This document shows positions 54,425-63,594 of a stretch of 64,000 bases of DNA, piece after piece; the first letter of the stretch is position 1; each line of letters starts with the position of its first letter. The notes under the pieces are model-generated. The model had not been told where the DNA came from and did not search any database. It saw only the letters and a program-made list of their open reading frames with translations. Made by a program: the position numbers and the translations under genes. Source of the DNA: Streptomyces griseoviridis (GTDB lineage: Bacteria > Actinomycetota > Actinomycetes > Streptomycetales > Streptomycetaceae); contig BMSM01000023.1 of assembly GCA_014649155.1 (NCBI GenBank), positions 46,307 to 110,306 on the forward strand. The letters are read 5' to 3'.

Positions 54425-56071
54425 GTGATTTCCCAGCGCAACGACGCGCGCCACTGGTGGCGCGACGCGGTGATCTACCAGGTCTACGTCCGCAGCTTCC
54501 TCGACAGCACGGGCGATGGCATCGGCGACCTGGCCGGCGTCCGGGCCGGCCTTCCGTACCTCAAGAAACTGGGGGTCGACGGCATCTGGCTGAGCCCGTT
54601 CTACCCCTCGCCGCAGCACGACCACGGCTACGACGTCGCCGACTACCGCGACGTGGACCCGGTCTTCGGCGACCTCGGCGAGTTCGACCTGCTGGTGGCG
54701 GCGGCCCGCCGGCTGGGTATCCGTGTCCTGCTCGACATCGTGCCCAACCACTGCTCCAGCGAGCACCCGTCCTTCCGCGAGGCGCTGGCAGCGCCGCCCG
54801 GCAGTGCCGCCCGCGCCCGCTTCCACTTCGCCGACGGACGGGGGCCGGACGGGTCCGAGCCGCCCAACAACTGGCACGCCATGTTCGGCGGGCCCGCCTG
54901 GAGCCGGGTCACCGAGGCCGACGGCAGCCCCGGCCAGTGGTACCTGCACATGTTCACGCCGGAGCAGCCCGACTGGAACTGGCGCAACCCCGAGGTCCCG
55001 GCCTACTTCGACCAGGTGCTGCGGTTCTGGCTGGACCGGGGCGTCGACGGCTTCCGCATCGACGTGGCCGCCGGCCTGTTCAAGCACCCCGGACTGCCGG
55101 ACTCCCCCGACCCGGAGGCCGACGCCCGCACCCGCGACTCGGTCAACCCGCTCGCCTGGAACCAGCCCGAGGTGCACGACGTGTGGCGGCACTGGCGGGC
55201 CGTCTGCGAGGAGTACACCGCCCGCGACGGCCGCGAGCGCCTCCTGGTCGGCGAGGTCTCCGTGCCCACCGCCCGCGAGCACGCCCGGTACGTCCGCCCC
55301 GACGAACTCCACCAGGCGTTCTTCTTCGACCTGCTCAGCGCGCCCTGGGACGTGGACGCCTTCCGCAAGGTGATCTCCGAGGCGATCCAGGACATCGCCG
55401 GCACCGGCTCCACCGTCACCTGGGTCCTCAACAACCACGACCAGGTCCGCACCGTCACCCGCTACGGCGAACCCGCCCCCGAGGGCAGCGGACTGGGCGC
55501 CGCCCGGGCCCGCGCCGCGGCGCTGCTGATGCTGGCGCTGCCCGGGGCCGCGTACATCTACCAGGGCGAGGAGCTGGGGCTGCCGGAGGTCGTCGACCTG
55601 CCCGACGACGTCCTCACCGACCCGATCTTCCGCCGCACCGGCAGCCGGGCCCGCATCCGGGACGGCTGCCGGGTACCGCTGCCCTGGTCGGGGCAGGCCT
55701 CGCCGTTCGGCTTCACCCAGGAGGCGGCGGGCGTCAAGCCGTGGCTGCCGCAGCCGGAGTGGTTCGCCGAGCACGCCACCGACCGGGCCCTCGCGGACAC
55801 CCGCTCGTTCTGGCACCTCTACCGCGACGGTCTCCAACTGCGGTCGAGTCTGCCCCAGTTGGGCGACGGCACGCTGCGCTGGCTGGACACCCCGCCCGGC
55901 ATCCTCGCCTTCTCCCGCGGCGACGGCCTGGTCTGCGCGGTCAACTTCGGCACCGCGCCCACACCCGCCCCGGTCGCCGGGGAGCCGCTGCTCACCAGCG
56001 GCCCCTGCCCGCCCGGTGTCCTCGCCGGTTCGACCGCCGCCTGGTGGATCACCGACGGCACCCACGACTGA
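54425..56071 (+). CDS. aglA: GH13 alpha-glucosidase
   Basis: The 548-residue enzyme belongs to glycoside hydrolase family 13. It shows the conserved regions DIVPNH (104-109), DGFRIDVAA with nucleophile Asp213, LVGEVSV with acid Glu277, and NNHDQ with Asp339. The opening WWRDAVIYQVYVRSFLDSTGDGIGDLAG is typical of oligo-1,6- or alpha-1,4-glucosidases. No signal peptide is present, so it acts in the cytoplasm on imported alpha-glucosides. The GTG at 54425 is the first possible start and its ribosome site is weak. A binding protein and two permease genes follow 35 bp downstream and form one operon. The symbol is by analogy with agl operons; exact substrate is unknown. Confidence 0.88.
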   Translation: MISQRNDARHWWRDAVIYQVYVRSFLDSTGDGIGDLAGVRAGLPYLKKLGVDGIWLSPFYPSPQHDHGYDVADYRDVDPVFGDLGEFDLLVAAARRLGIRVLLDIVPNHCSSEHPSFREALAAPPGSAARARFHFADGRGPDGSEPPNNWHAMFGGPAWSRVTEADGSPGQWYLHMFTPEQPDWNWRNPEVPAYFDQVLRFWLDRGVDGFRIDVAAGLFKHPGLPDSPDPEADARTRDSVNPLAWNQPEVHDVWRHWRAVCEEYTARDGRERLLVGEVSVPTAREHARYVRPDELHQAFFFDLLSAPWDVDAFRKVISEAIQDIAGTGSTVTWVLNNHDQVRTVTRYGEPAPEGSGLGAARARAAALLMLALPGAAYIYQGEELGLPEVVDLPDDVLTDPIFRRTGSRARIRDGCRVPLPWSGQASPFGFTQEAAGVKPWLPQPEWFAEHATDRALADTRSFWHLYRDGLQLRSSLPQLGDGTLRWLDTPPGILAFSRGDGLVCAVNFGTAPTPAPVAGEPLLTSGPCPPGVLAGSTAAWWITDGTHD

Positions 56072-56106
56072 CGTACGTCCCCGCACACCCCATGGAAAGG
56101 CCATCG

Positions 56107-57435
56107 ATGATGATGCGACGCTCCACCCTGCTCACCGGCTGCACCGCCCTCGTCCTCGCGCTCGGCGCGACCGCCTGCGGCGGCGGCGAGCCGGTCGCCG
56201 CCGGCGGTGGTGACAAGAGCCTGGACGGCCGGACGGTCACCGTCGCCGGTGTCTGGTCCGGCAGCGAGCAGGAGAACTTCCAGAAGGTGCTGGACGCCTT
56301 CACCGCGAAGACCGGCGCGAAGACCGAGTTCGTCTCCACCGGTGACAACGTCTCCACGGTGGTCGGCAGCAAGATCGAGGGCGGGGACGCGCCCGACGTG
56401 GTGATGGTCCCGCAGGTCGGGGTGTTGCGGCAGTTCGCGGAGGCCGGCTGGCTCCAGCCGCTCGGCGCGGACGTGGAGAAGAACGTCGACGCCGGGTTCG
56501 CGAAGGTGTGGAAGGAGTACGGCAGCGTCGACGGCACGCTGTACGGCCTGTATTTCAAGGCCGCCCACAAGTCGACGGTCTGGTACGACCCCGAGTCCCT
56601 GGCCCAGGCCGGTGTCGAGGCGCCCGCCACCTGGGAGGAGATGCTGACGGCCGGGCACACCGTCTCCGACTCCGGACTCACCGCTTTCGCCGTGGCCGGG
56701 CAGGACGGCTGGACCCTCACCGACTGGTTCGAGAACGTCTACCTCTCACAGGCCGGGCCCGAGAAGTACGACGCGCTCGCCGCGCACGAGCTGAAGTGGA
56801 CCGACCCGAGCGTGGTGAAGGCCCTCACCACCCTCGGCACCCTGTTCAAGGACAAGCAGCTCATCGCCGGCGGGCAGAAGGGCGCGCTGAACACCGACTT
56901 CCCCGGCTCGGTGGAGAAGGTGTTCGGCCCGGAGCCCGAGGCGGGCATGGTCTACGAGGGTGACTTCGTCGCCGGGGTGGCCAAGGACCAGTACCAGCGG
57001 ACCATCGGCGAGGACGCCGACTTCTTCCCCTTCCCCGCCGTCGACGGCGGCCCGGCGCCGGTGGTCAGCGGCGGTGACGCCGCGGTCGTCCTCAAGGACG
57101 GCAAGCAGCGCGAGGCCGGGCTGGCGCTGGTGGAGTACCTGGCCACCCCGGAGGCCGCCGAGGTGTGGGCCGGCGCGGGCGGCTTCCTCTCCCCCAACAA
57201 GCAGGTCGACCCGGGCGCCTACGCCGACGACGTCACCCGGGCCACCGCAAAGTCCCTGGTCGCCGCGGGCGACACCGTCCGCTTCGACATGTCCGACCAG
57301 GCACCGGCGGCCTTCGGCGGCACCAAGGGCACCGGCGAGTGGAAGATCCTCCAGGACTTCCTGCGCGACCCGTCGGACCCGAAGGCCACGGCCGCCGCGC
57401 TGGAGCAGGCCGCGGCCAAGGCGTACAAGGGCTGA
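56107..57435 (+). CDS. aglE: Alpha-glucoside ABC transporter substrate-binding lipoprotein
   Basis: The 442-residue protein has a lipoprotein signal with lipobox GATAC (Cys24) and a family 1 sugar-binding fold: VTVAGVWSGSEQENFQKVLDAF near 43-64, DAPDVVMVPQVGVLRQFAEAGW near 96-117, and the C-terminal WAGAGGFLSPNKQVD. I chose the first of three consecutive ATG codons at 56107, with GGAAAGG upstream. It is placed directly before the two permease genes (6 bp gap) and after the GH13 gene, consistent with an AglE-type receptor for alpha-glucosides. The specific sugar is inferred from context only. Confidence 0.85.
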   Translation: MMMRRSTLLTGCTALVLALGATACGGGEPVAAGGGDKSLDGRTVTVAGVWSGSEQENFQKVLDAFTAKTGAKTEFVSTGDNVSTVVGSKIEGGDAPDVVMVPQVGVLRQFAEAGWLQPLGADVEKNVDAGFAKVWKEYGSVDGTLYGLYFKAAHKSTVWYDPESLAQAGVEAPATWEEMLTAGHTVSDSGLTAFAVAGQDGWTLTDWFENVYLSQAGPEKYDALAAHELKWTDPSVVKALTTLGTLFKDKQLIAGGQKGALNTDFPGSVEKVFGPEPEAGMVYEGDFVAGVAKDQYQRTIGEDADFFPFPAVDGGPAPVVSGGDAAVVLKDGKQREAGLALVEYLATPEAAEVWAGAGGFLSPNKQVDPGAYADDVTRATAKSLVAAGDTVRFDMSDQAPAAFGGTKGTGEWKILQDFLRDPSDPKATAAALEQAAAKAYKG

Positions 57436-57441
57436 CCGGCG

Positions 57442-58806
57442 ATGACCGACACCCTCGTCAAGGACGCCCGGCCCCCCGCCCCGCCGCGGCCCGGCACCGC
57501 CCCCGGCGGCCGGTCCCGGCGGCGCGGCCGGGCCGTCGCCCTGCTCTTCGTGCTGCCCGCGCTGCTCCTGCTGGGCGCGCTGGTCGTGTACCCGGTCCTG
57601 TTCTCCGTCGGCCGCAGCTTCTTCGACGCCTCCGGCACCCGCTTCATCGGCGTGGACAACTACACCGAGATGGTCCGGGACCCCGCGACCCTGAAGGCCA
57701 TCCGCAACACGGTGGTCTGGGTCGTGGTCGCCCCGGTCCTGCTCACCGGCCTCGGACTGATCCTGGCCGTGCTGGTGGAGAAGGTCCGCTGGGCCACCGC
57801 GTTCAAGACGCTGCTGTTCCTGCCCATGGCGGTCTCCTTCCTCGCCGCCGGCATCATCTTCCGGCTCGCCTACGACGAGGACCCCGACAAGGGCGTGCTC
57901 AACGCGGCGGCCGTCGCCGTGCACGACGCCTTCGCGGGCACCTCGCCCTACCCGACCGCCCGCGCCCGCGACGGCCAGGGCCTCACCCACGCCGGCGACG
58001 GCTCGTACCGTACGGCGCGGACCGTCTCCCCCGGCGACACGGTGACCCTGCCCTTCGTCGGTGTCCTGCCCAAGGACCTCCCCGCCGGCACGAAGCGGGC
58101 CGGTGCGGCCGCCGCCCGCGGCGCCGCCCCCGGTGAGCTGCGCGGCGTCGCCTACCTCGACTTCGCGCCCGGCGGCAAGGGCGCCCCCGGCCAGGTCGAC
58201 GCCGAGGAGCGCGGCCTGCCCGGCATGACCGTACGGGCGGTCCAGGACGGGCGGACCGCGGCCACCGCGACCACCGCGCCGGACGGCTCCTTCGCCTTCA
58301 CCGGCCTCGCCCCCGGCCGGTACACGCTGACCCTGCCCGCGGCGAACTTCGCCCCGCCCTACGACGGGATCTCCTGGCTCGGGCCGGCCCTCGTCACCCC
58401 CGCCATCATCGGCGCGTACCTGTGGATCTGGACCGGGTTCGCGATGGTCCTGATCGGCGCGGGCCTCGCCACCCTGCCGCGCGACGCGCTGGAGGCGGCG
58501 CGGATGGACGGCGCCAACGAGTGGCAGATCTTCCGCCGGATCACCGTCCCGCTGCTCGCGCCGGTGCTCACCGTGGTGTTCGTGACCCTGGTCATCAATG
58601 TGCTGAAGGTCTTCGACCTCGTCTACATCATCGCGCCCGGCCCGGTGCAGGAGGACGCCACCGTGCTCGCGACGCAGATGTGGCTGGTGTCCTTCGGCGG
58701 CGGCAACGACCAGGGCATGGGCAGCGCGCTGGGTGTCCTGCTGCTGCTGCTCGTGGTCCCCGCCATGGTGTTCAACGTCCGCCGTTTCCGAAGGAGTCAG
58801 CGATGA
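57442..58806 (+). CDS. aglF: Sugar ABC permease (MalF/AglF-type) with an inserted extracytoplasmic domain
   Basis: The 454-residue permease is longer than the usual 300 or so. Helices occur at about 31-55, 89-112 and 118-143, and then from about 313 onward; the EAA loop is LEAARMDGANEWQIFRRITVP. Between the third and fourth helices lies an insert (about 145-310). Its second half (about 230-303) has a GLPGMTVRAVQDG... and APDGSFAFTGLAPGRYTLTLPA pattern, the signature of SpaA/carboxypeptidase-regulatory-like prealbumin folds. E. coli MalF has a large Ig-like P2 loop at the same place that contacts the binding protein, so a similar docking role is inferred. The stop overlaps the next gene by ATGA. 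Confidence 0.88.
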   Translation: MTDTLVKDARPPAPPRPGTAPGGRSRRRGRAVALLFVLPALLLLGALVVYPVLFSVGRSFFDASGTRFIGVDNYTEMVRDPATLKAIRNTVVWVVVAPVLLTGLGLILAVLVEKVRWATAFKTLLFLPMAVSFLAAGIIFRLAYDEDPDKGVLNAAAVAVHDAFAGTSPYPTARARDGQGLTHAGDGSYRTARTVSPGDTVTLPFVGVLPKDLPAGTKRAGAAAARGAAPGELRGVAYLDFAPGGKGAPGQVDAEERGLPGMTVRAVQDGRTAATATTAPDGSFAFTGLAPGRYTLTLPAANFAPPYDGISWLGPALVTPAIIGAYLWIWTGFAMVLIGAGLATLPRDALEAARMDGANEWQIFRRITVPLLAPVLTVVFVTLVINVLKVFDLVYIIAPGPVQEDATVLATQMWLVSFGGGNDQGMGSALGVLLLLLVVPAMVFNVRRFRRSQR

Positions 58807-59642
58807 CCGCCGTACGACGCCTGCTGGGCAAGGGGCTCGTCCAGGCCTTCCTCGTCCTCGTCGCCCTCGTCTGGCTCACCCCGCTGGCCGGCCTGTTCCT
58901 GTCGTCGCTGCGGTCGTCCGAGGACACCGCGAAGGGCGGCTGGTGGACGGCGCTGAGCAGCCCCGGGCAGCTCTCCTTCGACAACTACACCGCGCTGCTG
59001 GAGAACACCGGCATGACGCGGGCGCTGTGGAACACGGTGCTGATCTCGGTGCCGACGACCGTACTGGTCGTGGTCGTCGCGTCACTCGCCGGGTACGCCT
59101 TCGCATGGCTGGAGTTCCCGGGCCGCGACCCGGTGTTCCTCGTCGTGGTGGCGCTGCTGGTGGTGCCGGTGCAGATCGGTCTGCTGCCGGTCGCCAAGCT
59201 CTTCGGGCAGCTGGGCCTGTTCGGCACCATTCCCGGTGTCATCCTCTTCCACGTCGCCTACGGGCTGCCGTTCGCGGTGTTCCTGCTGCGCAACTACTTC
59301 GCCGAGCTGCCCAAGGAGATGCTGGAGGCGGCCCGGATGGACGGCGGCGGCGAGTGGCGGATCTTCGCGCAGCTGATCCTGCCGGTGGGCAAGCCGGCCA
59401 TCGCGTCGCTGGCCATCTTCCAGTTCCTGTGGGTGTGGAACGACATGCTGGTGGCACTGCTGTTCGCGAACAGTTCCGCGCAGCCGCTGACGGTGGCGCT
59501 CCAGTCCCAGATCCGGCAGTTCGGCAGCAACATCGACGTCCTCGCGCCGGGCGCGTTCCTGTCCCTGGTGGTGCCCCTGGTGGTCTTCTTCGCCTTCCAG
59601 CGGCACTTCGTGCAGGGGGTGATGGCCGGGTCGGTGAAGTGA
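58803..59642 (+). CDS. aglG: Sugar ABC permease (MalG/AglG-type)
   Basis: The 279-residue protein has six predicted helices and the EAA loop EMLEAARMDGGGEWRIFAQLILPVGKPA (split here by Gly-rich DGGG). The C-terminus VPLVVFFAFQRHFVQGVMAGSVK is characteristic of the MalG family. The ATG at 58803 overlaps the aglF stop, with AAGGAG upstream. With AglF it forms the membrane channel. No ATPase gene follows, so the shared multi-sugar ATPase MsiK, encoded elsewhere in Streptomyces, is presumably used. Confidence 0.9.
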   Translation: MTAVRRLLGKGLVQAFLVLVALVWLTPLAGLFLSSLRSSEDTAKGGWWTALSSPGQLSFDNYTALLENTGMTRALWNTVLISVPTTVLVVVVASLAGYAFAWLEFPGRDPVFLVVVALLVVPVQIGLLPVAKLFGQLGLFGTIPGVILFHVAYGLPFAVFLLRNYFAELPKEMLEAARMDGGGEWRIFAQLILPVGKPAIASLAIFQFLWVWNDMLVALLFANSSAQPLTVALQSQIRQFGSNIDVLAPGAFLSLVVPLVVFFAFQRHFVQGVMAGSVK

Positions 59643-59658
59643 CGGCCCTGCCGGGCGC

Positions 59659-60063
59659 TCACTCCGCGAGCTGGAGCAGCCGGTTCCAGTCGGCTCCTTC
59701 CAGCTCCGTGCCCCGGGGCACCATGGCGTAGGTGCCGTCGAGCCATGCGGCGACCGGTGCGGCCGGTATCTCGAACAGCGCGGTACGCGCGTCGCCGATC
59801 CGCAGGCAGAAGTGGGCCGGTCCGTCACCGTCGGCGCGGGACGGCCAGATCACCACCTCACCGTCACCACAGCGGGCGGCCATGCCCTCGGCCAGCAGGT
59901 CACGGCCGAAGACCCAGCGCACCGGGCGCAGGCCCGTTCTGCCGATGAGCACCGTGACCGCGAGCGGGTCGTCCGTCCGGTAGGACAGCTCGCAGTTCAG
60001 GCGCAGGGAGAAGGAGAAGGACACCCGGTAGGTGATCCTCAGCGCAAGGGTGGACTGTCGCAC
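59659..60063 (-). CDS. SsgA-like (SALP) sporulation/cell-division regulator
   Basis: The 134-residue protein fits the SsgA/SsgB family in length and pattern: LRLNCELSYRTDDPLAVTVLI near 21-41, VRWVFGRDLLAEGM near 48-61, GEVVIWPSR near 68-76, and the C-terminal ...LFEIPAAPVAAWLDGTYAMVPRG. SsgA-like proteins steer septation, peptidoglycan processing and spore maturation in Streptomyces and lack enzymatic activity. The GTG at 60063 follows GAGGAG. It is convergent with aglG, with 16 bp between them. Which SsgA-like paralogue it is cannot be told. Confidence 0.85.
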   Translation of the reverse strand: MRQSTLALRITYRVSFSFSLRLNCELSYRTDDPLAVTVLIGRTGLRPVRWVFGRDLLAEGMAARCGDGEVVIWPSRADGDGPAHFCLRIGDARTALFEIPAAPVAAWLDGTYAMVPRGTELEGADWNRLLQLAE

Positions 60064-60256
60064 GGTCGGCTCCTCGGGAAGCGGGATGTGGCGATCCGGG
60101 CCGGGCGACGGGCCTCGTCGTCGCGCGTGTCCGCACCATGTCCAGCCCCCCGGTCACGGCTCTCAGTCTCGGAGAGGGCCGCGTCGCGGTCTGTCGTGTG
60201 TCCCCTCCGGCCGCCTCGGGGCTCCCCCAGGCCGCTGTAGGGTCCACCCCACAGAC

Positions 60257-60280
60257 ACCCGCCCCCGCGCGGGGGCGGGT
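60257..60280. terminator. Perfect 24-bp GC palindrome
   Basis: Two 12-bp arms (60257-60268, 60269-60280) with no intervening loop form a perfect palindrome upstream of the SsgA-like gene. It could be part of a tandem terminator with the hairpin at 60304 or a cruciform element. Confidence 0.45.
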
Positions 60281-60303
60281 CTCCCGTGCCACCGCTCAGC
60301 CGA

Positions 60304-60337
60304 AAGGGGCACGCCTCACCGTCGAGGCGTGCCCCTT
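60304..60337 (-). terminator. Strong terminator hairpin after the MaoC-like gene
   Basis: A perfect 14-bp stem (60304-60317 with 60324-60337) and a 6-nt loop lies 22 bp past the MaoC-like stop on the minus strand. It ends the TPP-enzyme/propeller/MaoC transcription unit. Confidence 0.75.
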
Positions 60338-60358
60338 CCCCGTCCGTCCGCGGATCGC

Positions 60359-60856
60359 TCAGGAGCGTCGCAGCAGGTACTTGTGCTGGCCGGAGAGCAC
60401 GAGTTCGCCGTGCTGGTTGTGCACGGTGGCGGCCGTGGTGACGACCCCGTTGTCGCCCCGGGGTTCCAGGGCGGTGACGGTGAGGGCCGGGTAGAGGGTG
60501 TCCCCGGCGTGCACCTCGGCCAGGAACTCGCAGGACAGCTCCAGGAAGCTGACGAACACCTCGCCGATGTGGTGCGGGAACAGCGTGGCGCCCGGCGCGG
60601 TGAAGGCGAGCACCTGAAGGCCGTGCACGACGGGCGCGGAGTGGCCGTGCCGGCGGGCGAACTCGGCGTCGTAGTGGATGGGGTGGTTGTCCGCGGACAC
60701 CGTCTGGAAGGCGGCGGCGTGCGCGTCCGTCAGGGTACGGCTGGGGGCGCGGAAGACCTCGCCGACACGGAGGTCCTCGAAGGTGCGCGGCGGGACGACG
60801 GAGAAGGCCGCGGGGTCGAACGCGGCGGGCGTGGCATCGGGCCGGAGCTGGGTCAT
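60359..60856 (-). CDS. MaoC-like hydratase/dehydratase (hot-dog fold)
   Basis: The 165-residue protein has the MaoC/R-hydratase motif SADNHPIHYDAEFARRHGH (about 49-67; Asp and His of the catalytic dyad) followed by the APVVHGLQVLAFTAPGA helix. The protein is a single hot-dog domain. Members hydrate enoyl-CoA or act in unrelated thioester chemistry. The ATG at 60856 overlaps the stop of the beta-propeller gene (ATGA), with GGAAGG eight bases upstream, so the two are translationally coupled. The C-terminal QHKYLLRRS is typical. The substrate is unknown. Confidence 0.85.
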   Translation of the reverse strand: MTQLRPDATPAAFDPAAFSVVPPRTFEDLRVGEVFRAPSRTLTDAHAAAFQTVSADNHPIHYDAEFARRHGHSAPVVHGLQVLAFTAPGATLFPHHIGEVFVSFLELSCEFLAEVHAGDTLYPALTVTALEPRGDNGVVTTAATVHNQHGELVLSGQHKYLLRRS

Positions 60857-61830
60857 CGGGGTGTCCTTCCGGTGCGGGCGGCGAGGATGTTGGGGTCCTC
60901 GTCGGTGAAATAGGCCCCGCTGGCGATGTAGGCGGTGTCGCCGCGCACGGCGAGCGAGGTGGGGTTCTGCAGTCCGTCGGCACCGGTCAGTACGGTGCGG
61001 TGGCTGCCGTCGGACCGGACCCGGGCGATCTCGTTCTCGGCGTTGAGGGCGGCCAGGAGGGTGTCGCCGTGTCCGGTGAACGCGAAGTCGTCGATCTCGG
61101 TCAGACCGGTCGCCCGGGTCTGCACCGGACCCGCGGTGCCCCGTCCGGTGACCGGGATGCGCACGATGGTGCCCTGGTCGAGGTTGCTCACCCAGACCGC
61201 GCCGTCGTGCAGCTTGAGACCGTTGGCGCCGAGGAAGCCCTGGGAGTCCAGAGCGGGTGCGTCGGCCCAGCGGGTGGCCTTGCCGCCGGTGACGGGGATG
61301 CGCCAGACCGCGCCGAGTACGGAGTCGGCCGCGTACAGCCGGCCCGTCCGCTCGTCCAGGGCGAGGCCGTTGGGCAGTCCGTCCGCCGGGAGGGCGGCGA
61401 CGCGCTGCGGGGTACCGCCGGGGCGCAGGCGCCACAGGCCGGTGAGATCGGCGCTTCCGGTGGCGTAGAGGAAGTACAGCGTGCCGTCCTGGGCGCGGAC
61501 GATACCGCCGAGGAAGGGCGAGGAGAGGGCGGGGGTGACGGAGCCGGCCGGCGGCTGGGGCAGGGTGGCGAGGACGTGCACCGTGCCCCGGTGGTCGATC
61601 CGGGCGACCTGGCGGCTGTAGGCGAAGGTGACCACGGCGCCGCCGCCGGGTTCGAGGGCGATGTTCTCCGGGCGCTGTCCCTGGGTGATGTCCAGGTGGG
61701 CGAGGACGCGGGCGGTGCCGCGCGGGGCGGCGGACGCCAGGGGCGCGGGGCCGGCCGCCGCGAGGGCGAGGGCGGCCGTGAGGGCCGAGGCGATGAGGCC
61801 GGTGCGGATTCCCGCTCGGGTGACGCGCAT
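60853..61830 (-). CDS. Secreted SMP-30/gluconolactonase-like beta-propeller protein
   Basis: The 325-residue protein has a Sec signal peptide (about 1-33, ALAAAGPAPLASAA). It continues as a six-bladed propeller of SMP-30/NHL type, with repeated blades such as RPENIALEPGGGAVVTFAYSRQVARID, GLPNGLALDERTGRLYAADSV and GANGLKLHDGAVWVSNL. The recurring N-G-L/asparagine turn residues could bind a metal. Families like this include lactonases and superoxide-reductase-independent scaffold proteins, so no reaction is assigned. The ATG at 61830 follows GAGGAG. It lies 23 bp downstream of the TPP-enzyme stop as reconstructed and overlaps the MaoC-like start. Confidence 0.8.
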   Translation of the reverse strand: MRVTRAGIRTGLIASALTAALALAAAGPAPLASAAPRGTARVLAHLDITQGQRPENIALEPGGGAVVTFAYSRQVARIDHRGTVHVLATLPQPPAGSVTPALSSPFLGGIVRAQDGTLYFLYATGSADLTGLWRLRPGGTPQRVAALPADGLPNGLALDERTGRLYAADSVLGAVWRIPVTGGKATRWADAPALDSQGFLGANGLKLHDGAVWVSNLDQGTIVRIPVTGRGTAGPVQTRATGLTEIDDFAFTGHGDTLLAALNAENEIARVRSDGSHRTVLTGADGLQNPTSLAVRGDTAYIASGAYFTDEDPNILAARTGRTPR

Positions 61831-61853
61831 GTCGTGCTGTTCTCCTCGGATGG

Positions 61854-63594
61854 TCAGGGTCGGGGGATGTTGCGCAGGTTGGTACGGGCCAGGTGGATCA
61901 TGCGGCCGACCCCGCCGGTGAGGACGCTGCGGCCGGCGGCCAGCGCGAAGCCGCTGACCTGCTCGGCGGTGGTCTTCGGCGGGACGGCGAGCGCGTCGGG
62001 GTCGGTGACCACGTCGACCAGGACCGGCCCGTCGTGGGCGAACGCCTCGCGCAGCGCGCCGCGCAGGGCGGTCGGGGTGTCGACGCGGATGCCGCGCGCG
62101 CCGGCGGCGGTGGCGATGGCCGTAGTCGGTGTGCGGGTAGGAGGTGCCGTGCGGGGGCAGACCGTCGACCAGCATCTCCAGGTCGACCATGCCGAGCGAG
62201 GAGTTGTTGAAGACGACGACCTTGACGGGCAGGCCGTACTGGACGGCGGTGAGGAAGTCGCCCATCAGCATGGAGAAGCCGCCGTCGCCGGAGAGGGACA
62301 CCACCTGCCGGCCGCGGTCCAGGAACTGGGCGCCGATGGCCTGCGGCAGGGCGTTGGCCATCGAGCCGTGCACGAACGAGCCGAGGATGCGGCGCCGGCC
62401 GTTGGGAGTGAGGTAACGGGCCGCCCACACACAGCACATGCCCGTGTCCACGGTGAACACGGCGTCGTCTGCGGCCTCCTCGTCCAGCACCGACGCCACG
62501 TACTCAGGGTGGATGGGCGTCATGGTCTCGACGTCATGGGTGTAGGCGTGGACGGCCTTCTCCAGCGCGTGGACGTGCCGGTCGAGCATCCGGTCCAGAA
62601 ACTGGCGGGAGCGCTTCTCCCGGACCATCGGCGTCAGGCACCTCAGCGTCTCGCGTACGTCACCCCAGACCGCCAGCTCCAGCGGCGTCCGCCGGCCCAG
62701 CCGCTCGGGCTGGGTGTCGACCTGCACCGTCTTCACGTTCCGGGGCAGGAAGTTCTCGTACGGGAAGTCGGTGCCGAGCAGGATGAGCAGATCGGTCTCG
62801 TGCATCGCCTCGTAGGCGGCGCCGTACCCGAGGAGTCCCGACATGCCGACGTCGTACGGGTTGTCGTACTGGATGTGTTCCTTGCCGCGCAGGGCGTGGC
62901 CCACGGGGGACTTGACCTTCTCCGCGAACGCCATCACCTCCGCGTGCGCCCCGGCGACGCCCCGTCCGCAGAACAGGGTGACCTTGTCGGCGGCGTCCAC
63001 GAGGTCGCGGAGCCTCGCCAGTTCCTGGTCGGCGGGGCGGATGGCGGGCAGGTCGAGCGGCATGGCCAGTTCGGCGCCGGCGCTCGGGGCGTCCTGGTCG
63101 GCCACGTCACCGGAGAGCGCCACCACCGACACCCCGCGCCGGCCCACCGCGTGCTGGATGGCCGTCTGCGCCACCCGGGGCATCTGCCGGGGCGAGGAGA
63201 TCAGCTCGGAGTAGTGACTGCACTCCGCGAACAGCCGGTCCGGGTGGGTCTCCTGGAAGTACCCGGTGCCGATCTCGCCGCTGGGTATCTGTGCCGCCAG
63301 CGCGATCACCGGGGCCATCGACCGGTGGGCGTCGTACAAGCCGTTGATCAGGTGCAGGTTGCCCGGTCCGCAGGAGCCCGCGCAGGCGGCGAGCTTGCCG
63401 GTGAGCTGGGCCTCCGCACCGGCGGCGAAGGCGGCGACCTCCTCGTGCCGGACCTGGACCCAGTCGAGGGCGGTGTGCCGCCGCACGGCGTCGACGACGG
63501 GGTTGAGGCTGTCCCCCACCACCCCGTACACGCGTTCCACGCCCGCGCGGGCCAGTAGGTCGACGTACTGCTCGGCAATGCTCTGCTTGGCCAC
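61854..63594 (-). pseudogene. Pyruvate dehydrogenase (quinone)/pyruvate oxidase-like TPP enzyme with a frameshift
   Basis: About 580 residues when repaired. It has the three TPP-enzyme domains: VYGVVGDSLNPVVDAV and VRHEEVAAFAAGAEAQLTG (pyrimidine-binding, with catalytic Glu), the central LFCGRGVAGA Rossmann domain, and the PP domain with SLSGDGGFSMLMGDF...VVVFNNSSLGMV (GDG-x-N motif). It resembles PoxB, which decarboxylates pyruvate to acetate and passes electrons to quinone at the membrane. After DYG the frame is lost at about 62118-62121: adding two bases restores AIATAAGARGIRV and a normal C-terminus ending in a TGA at 61854-61856. This is a true mutation or a G-run sequencing error. The GTG at 63594 follows GAGGAG. 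Confidence 0.8.

Noticed and set aside
54355..56106. N-terminal extension of the binding protein at 56107 through the alpha-glucosidase region.
   Set aside because: That part is an Arg/Pro-rich shadow of the GH13 gene; the lipoprotein signal begins at 56107.
58422..58802. Upstream start for the second permease.
   Set aside because: The extension overlaps the first permease in another frame; the ATG at 58803 gives a normal MalG-type N-terminus with an ATGA overlap.
60853..63594. A 913-residue fusion of a TPP enzyme with a beta-propeller.
   Set aside because: The join is an Arg/His/Pro-rich out-of-frame stretch; a two-base correction restores a normal TPP-enzyme C-terminus and stop, and the propeller gene has its own start, ribosome site and signal peptide.
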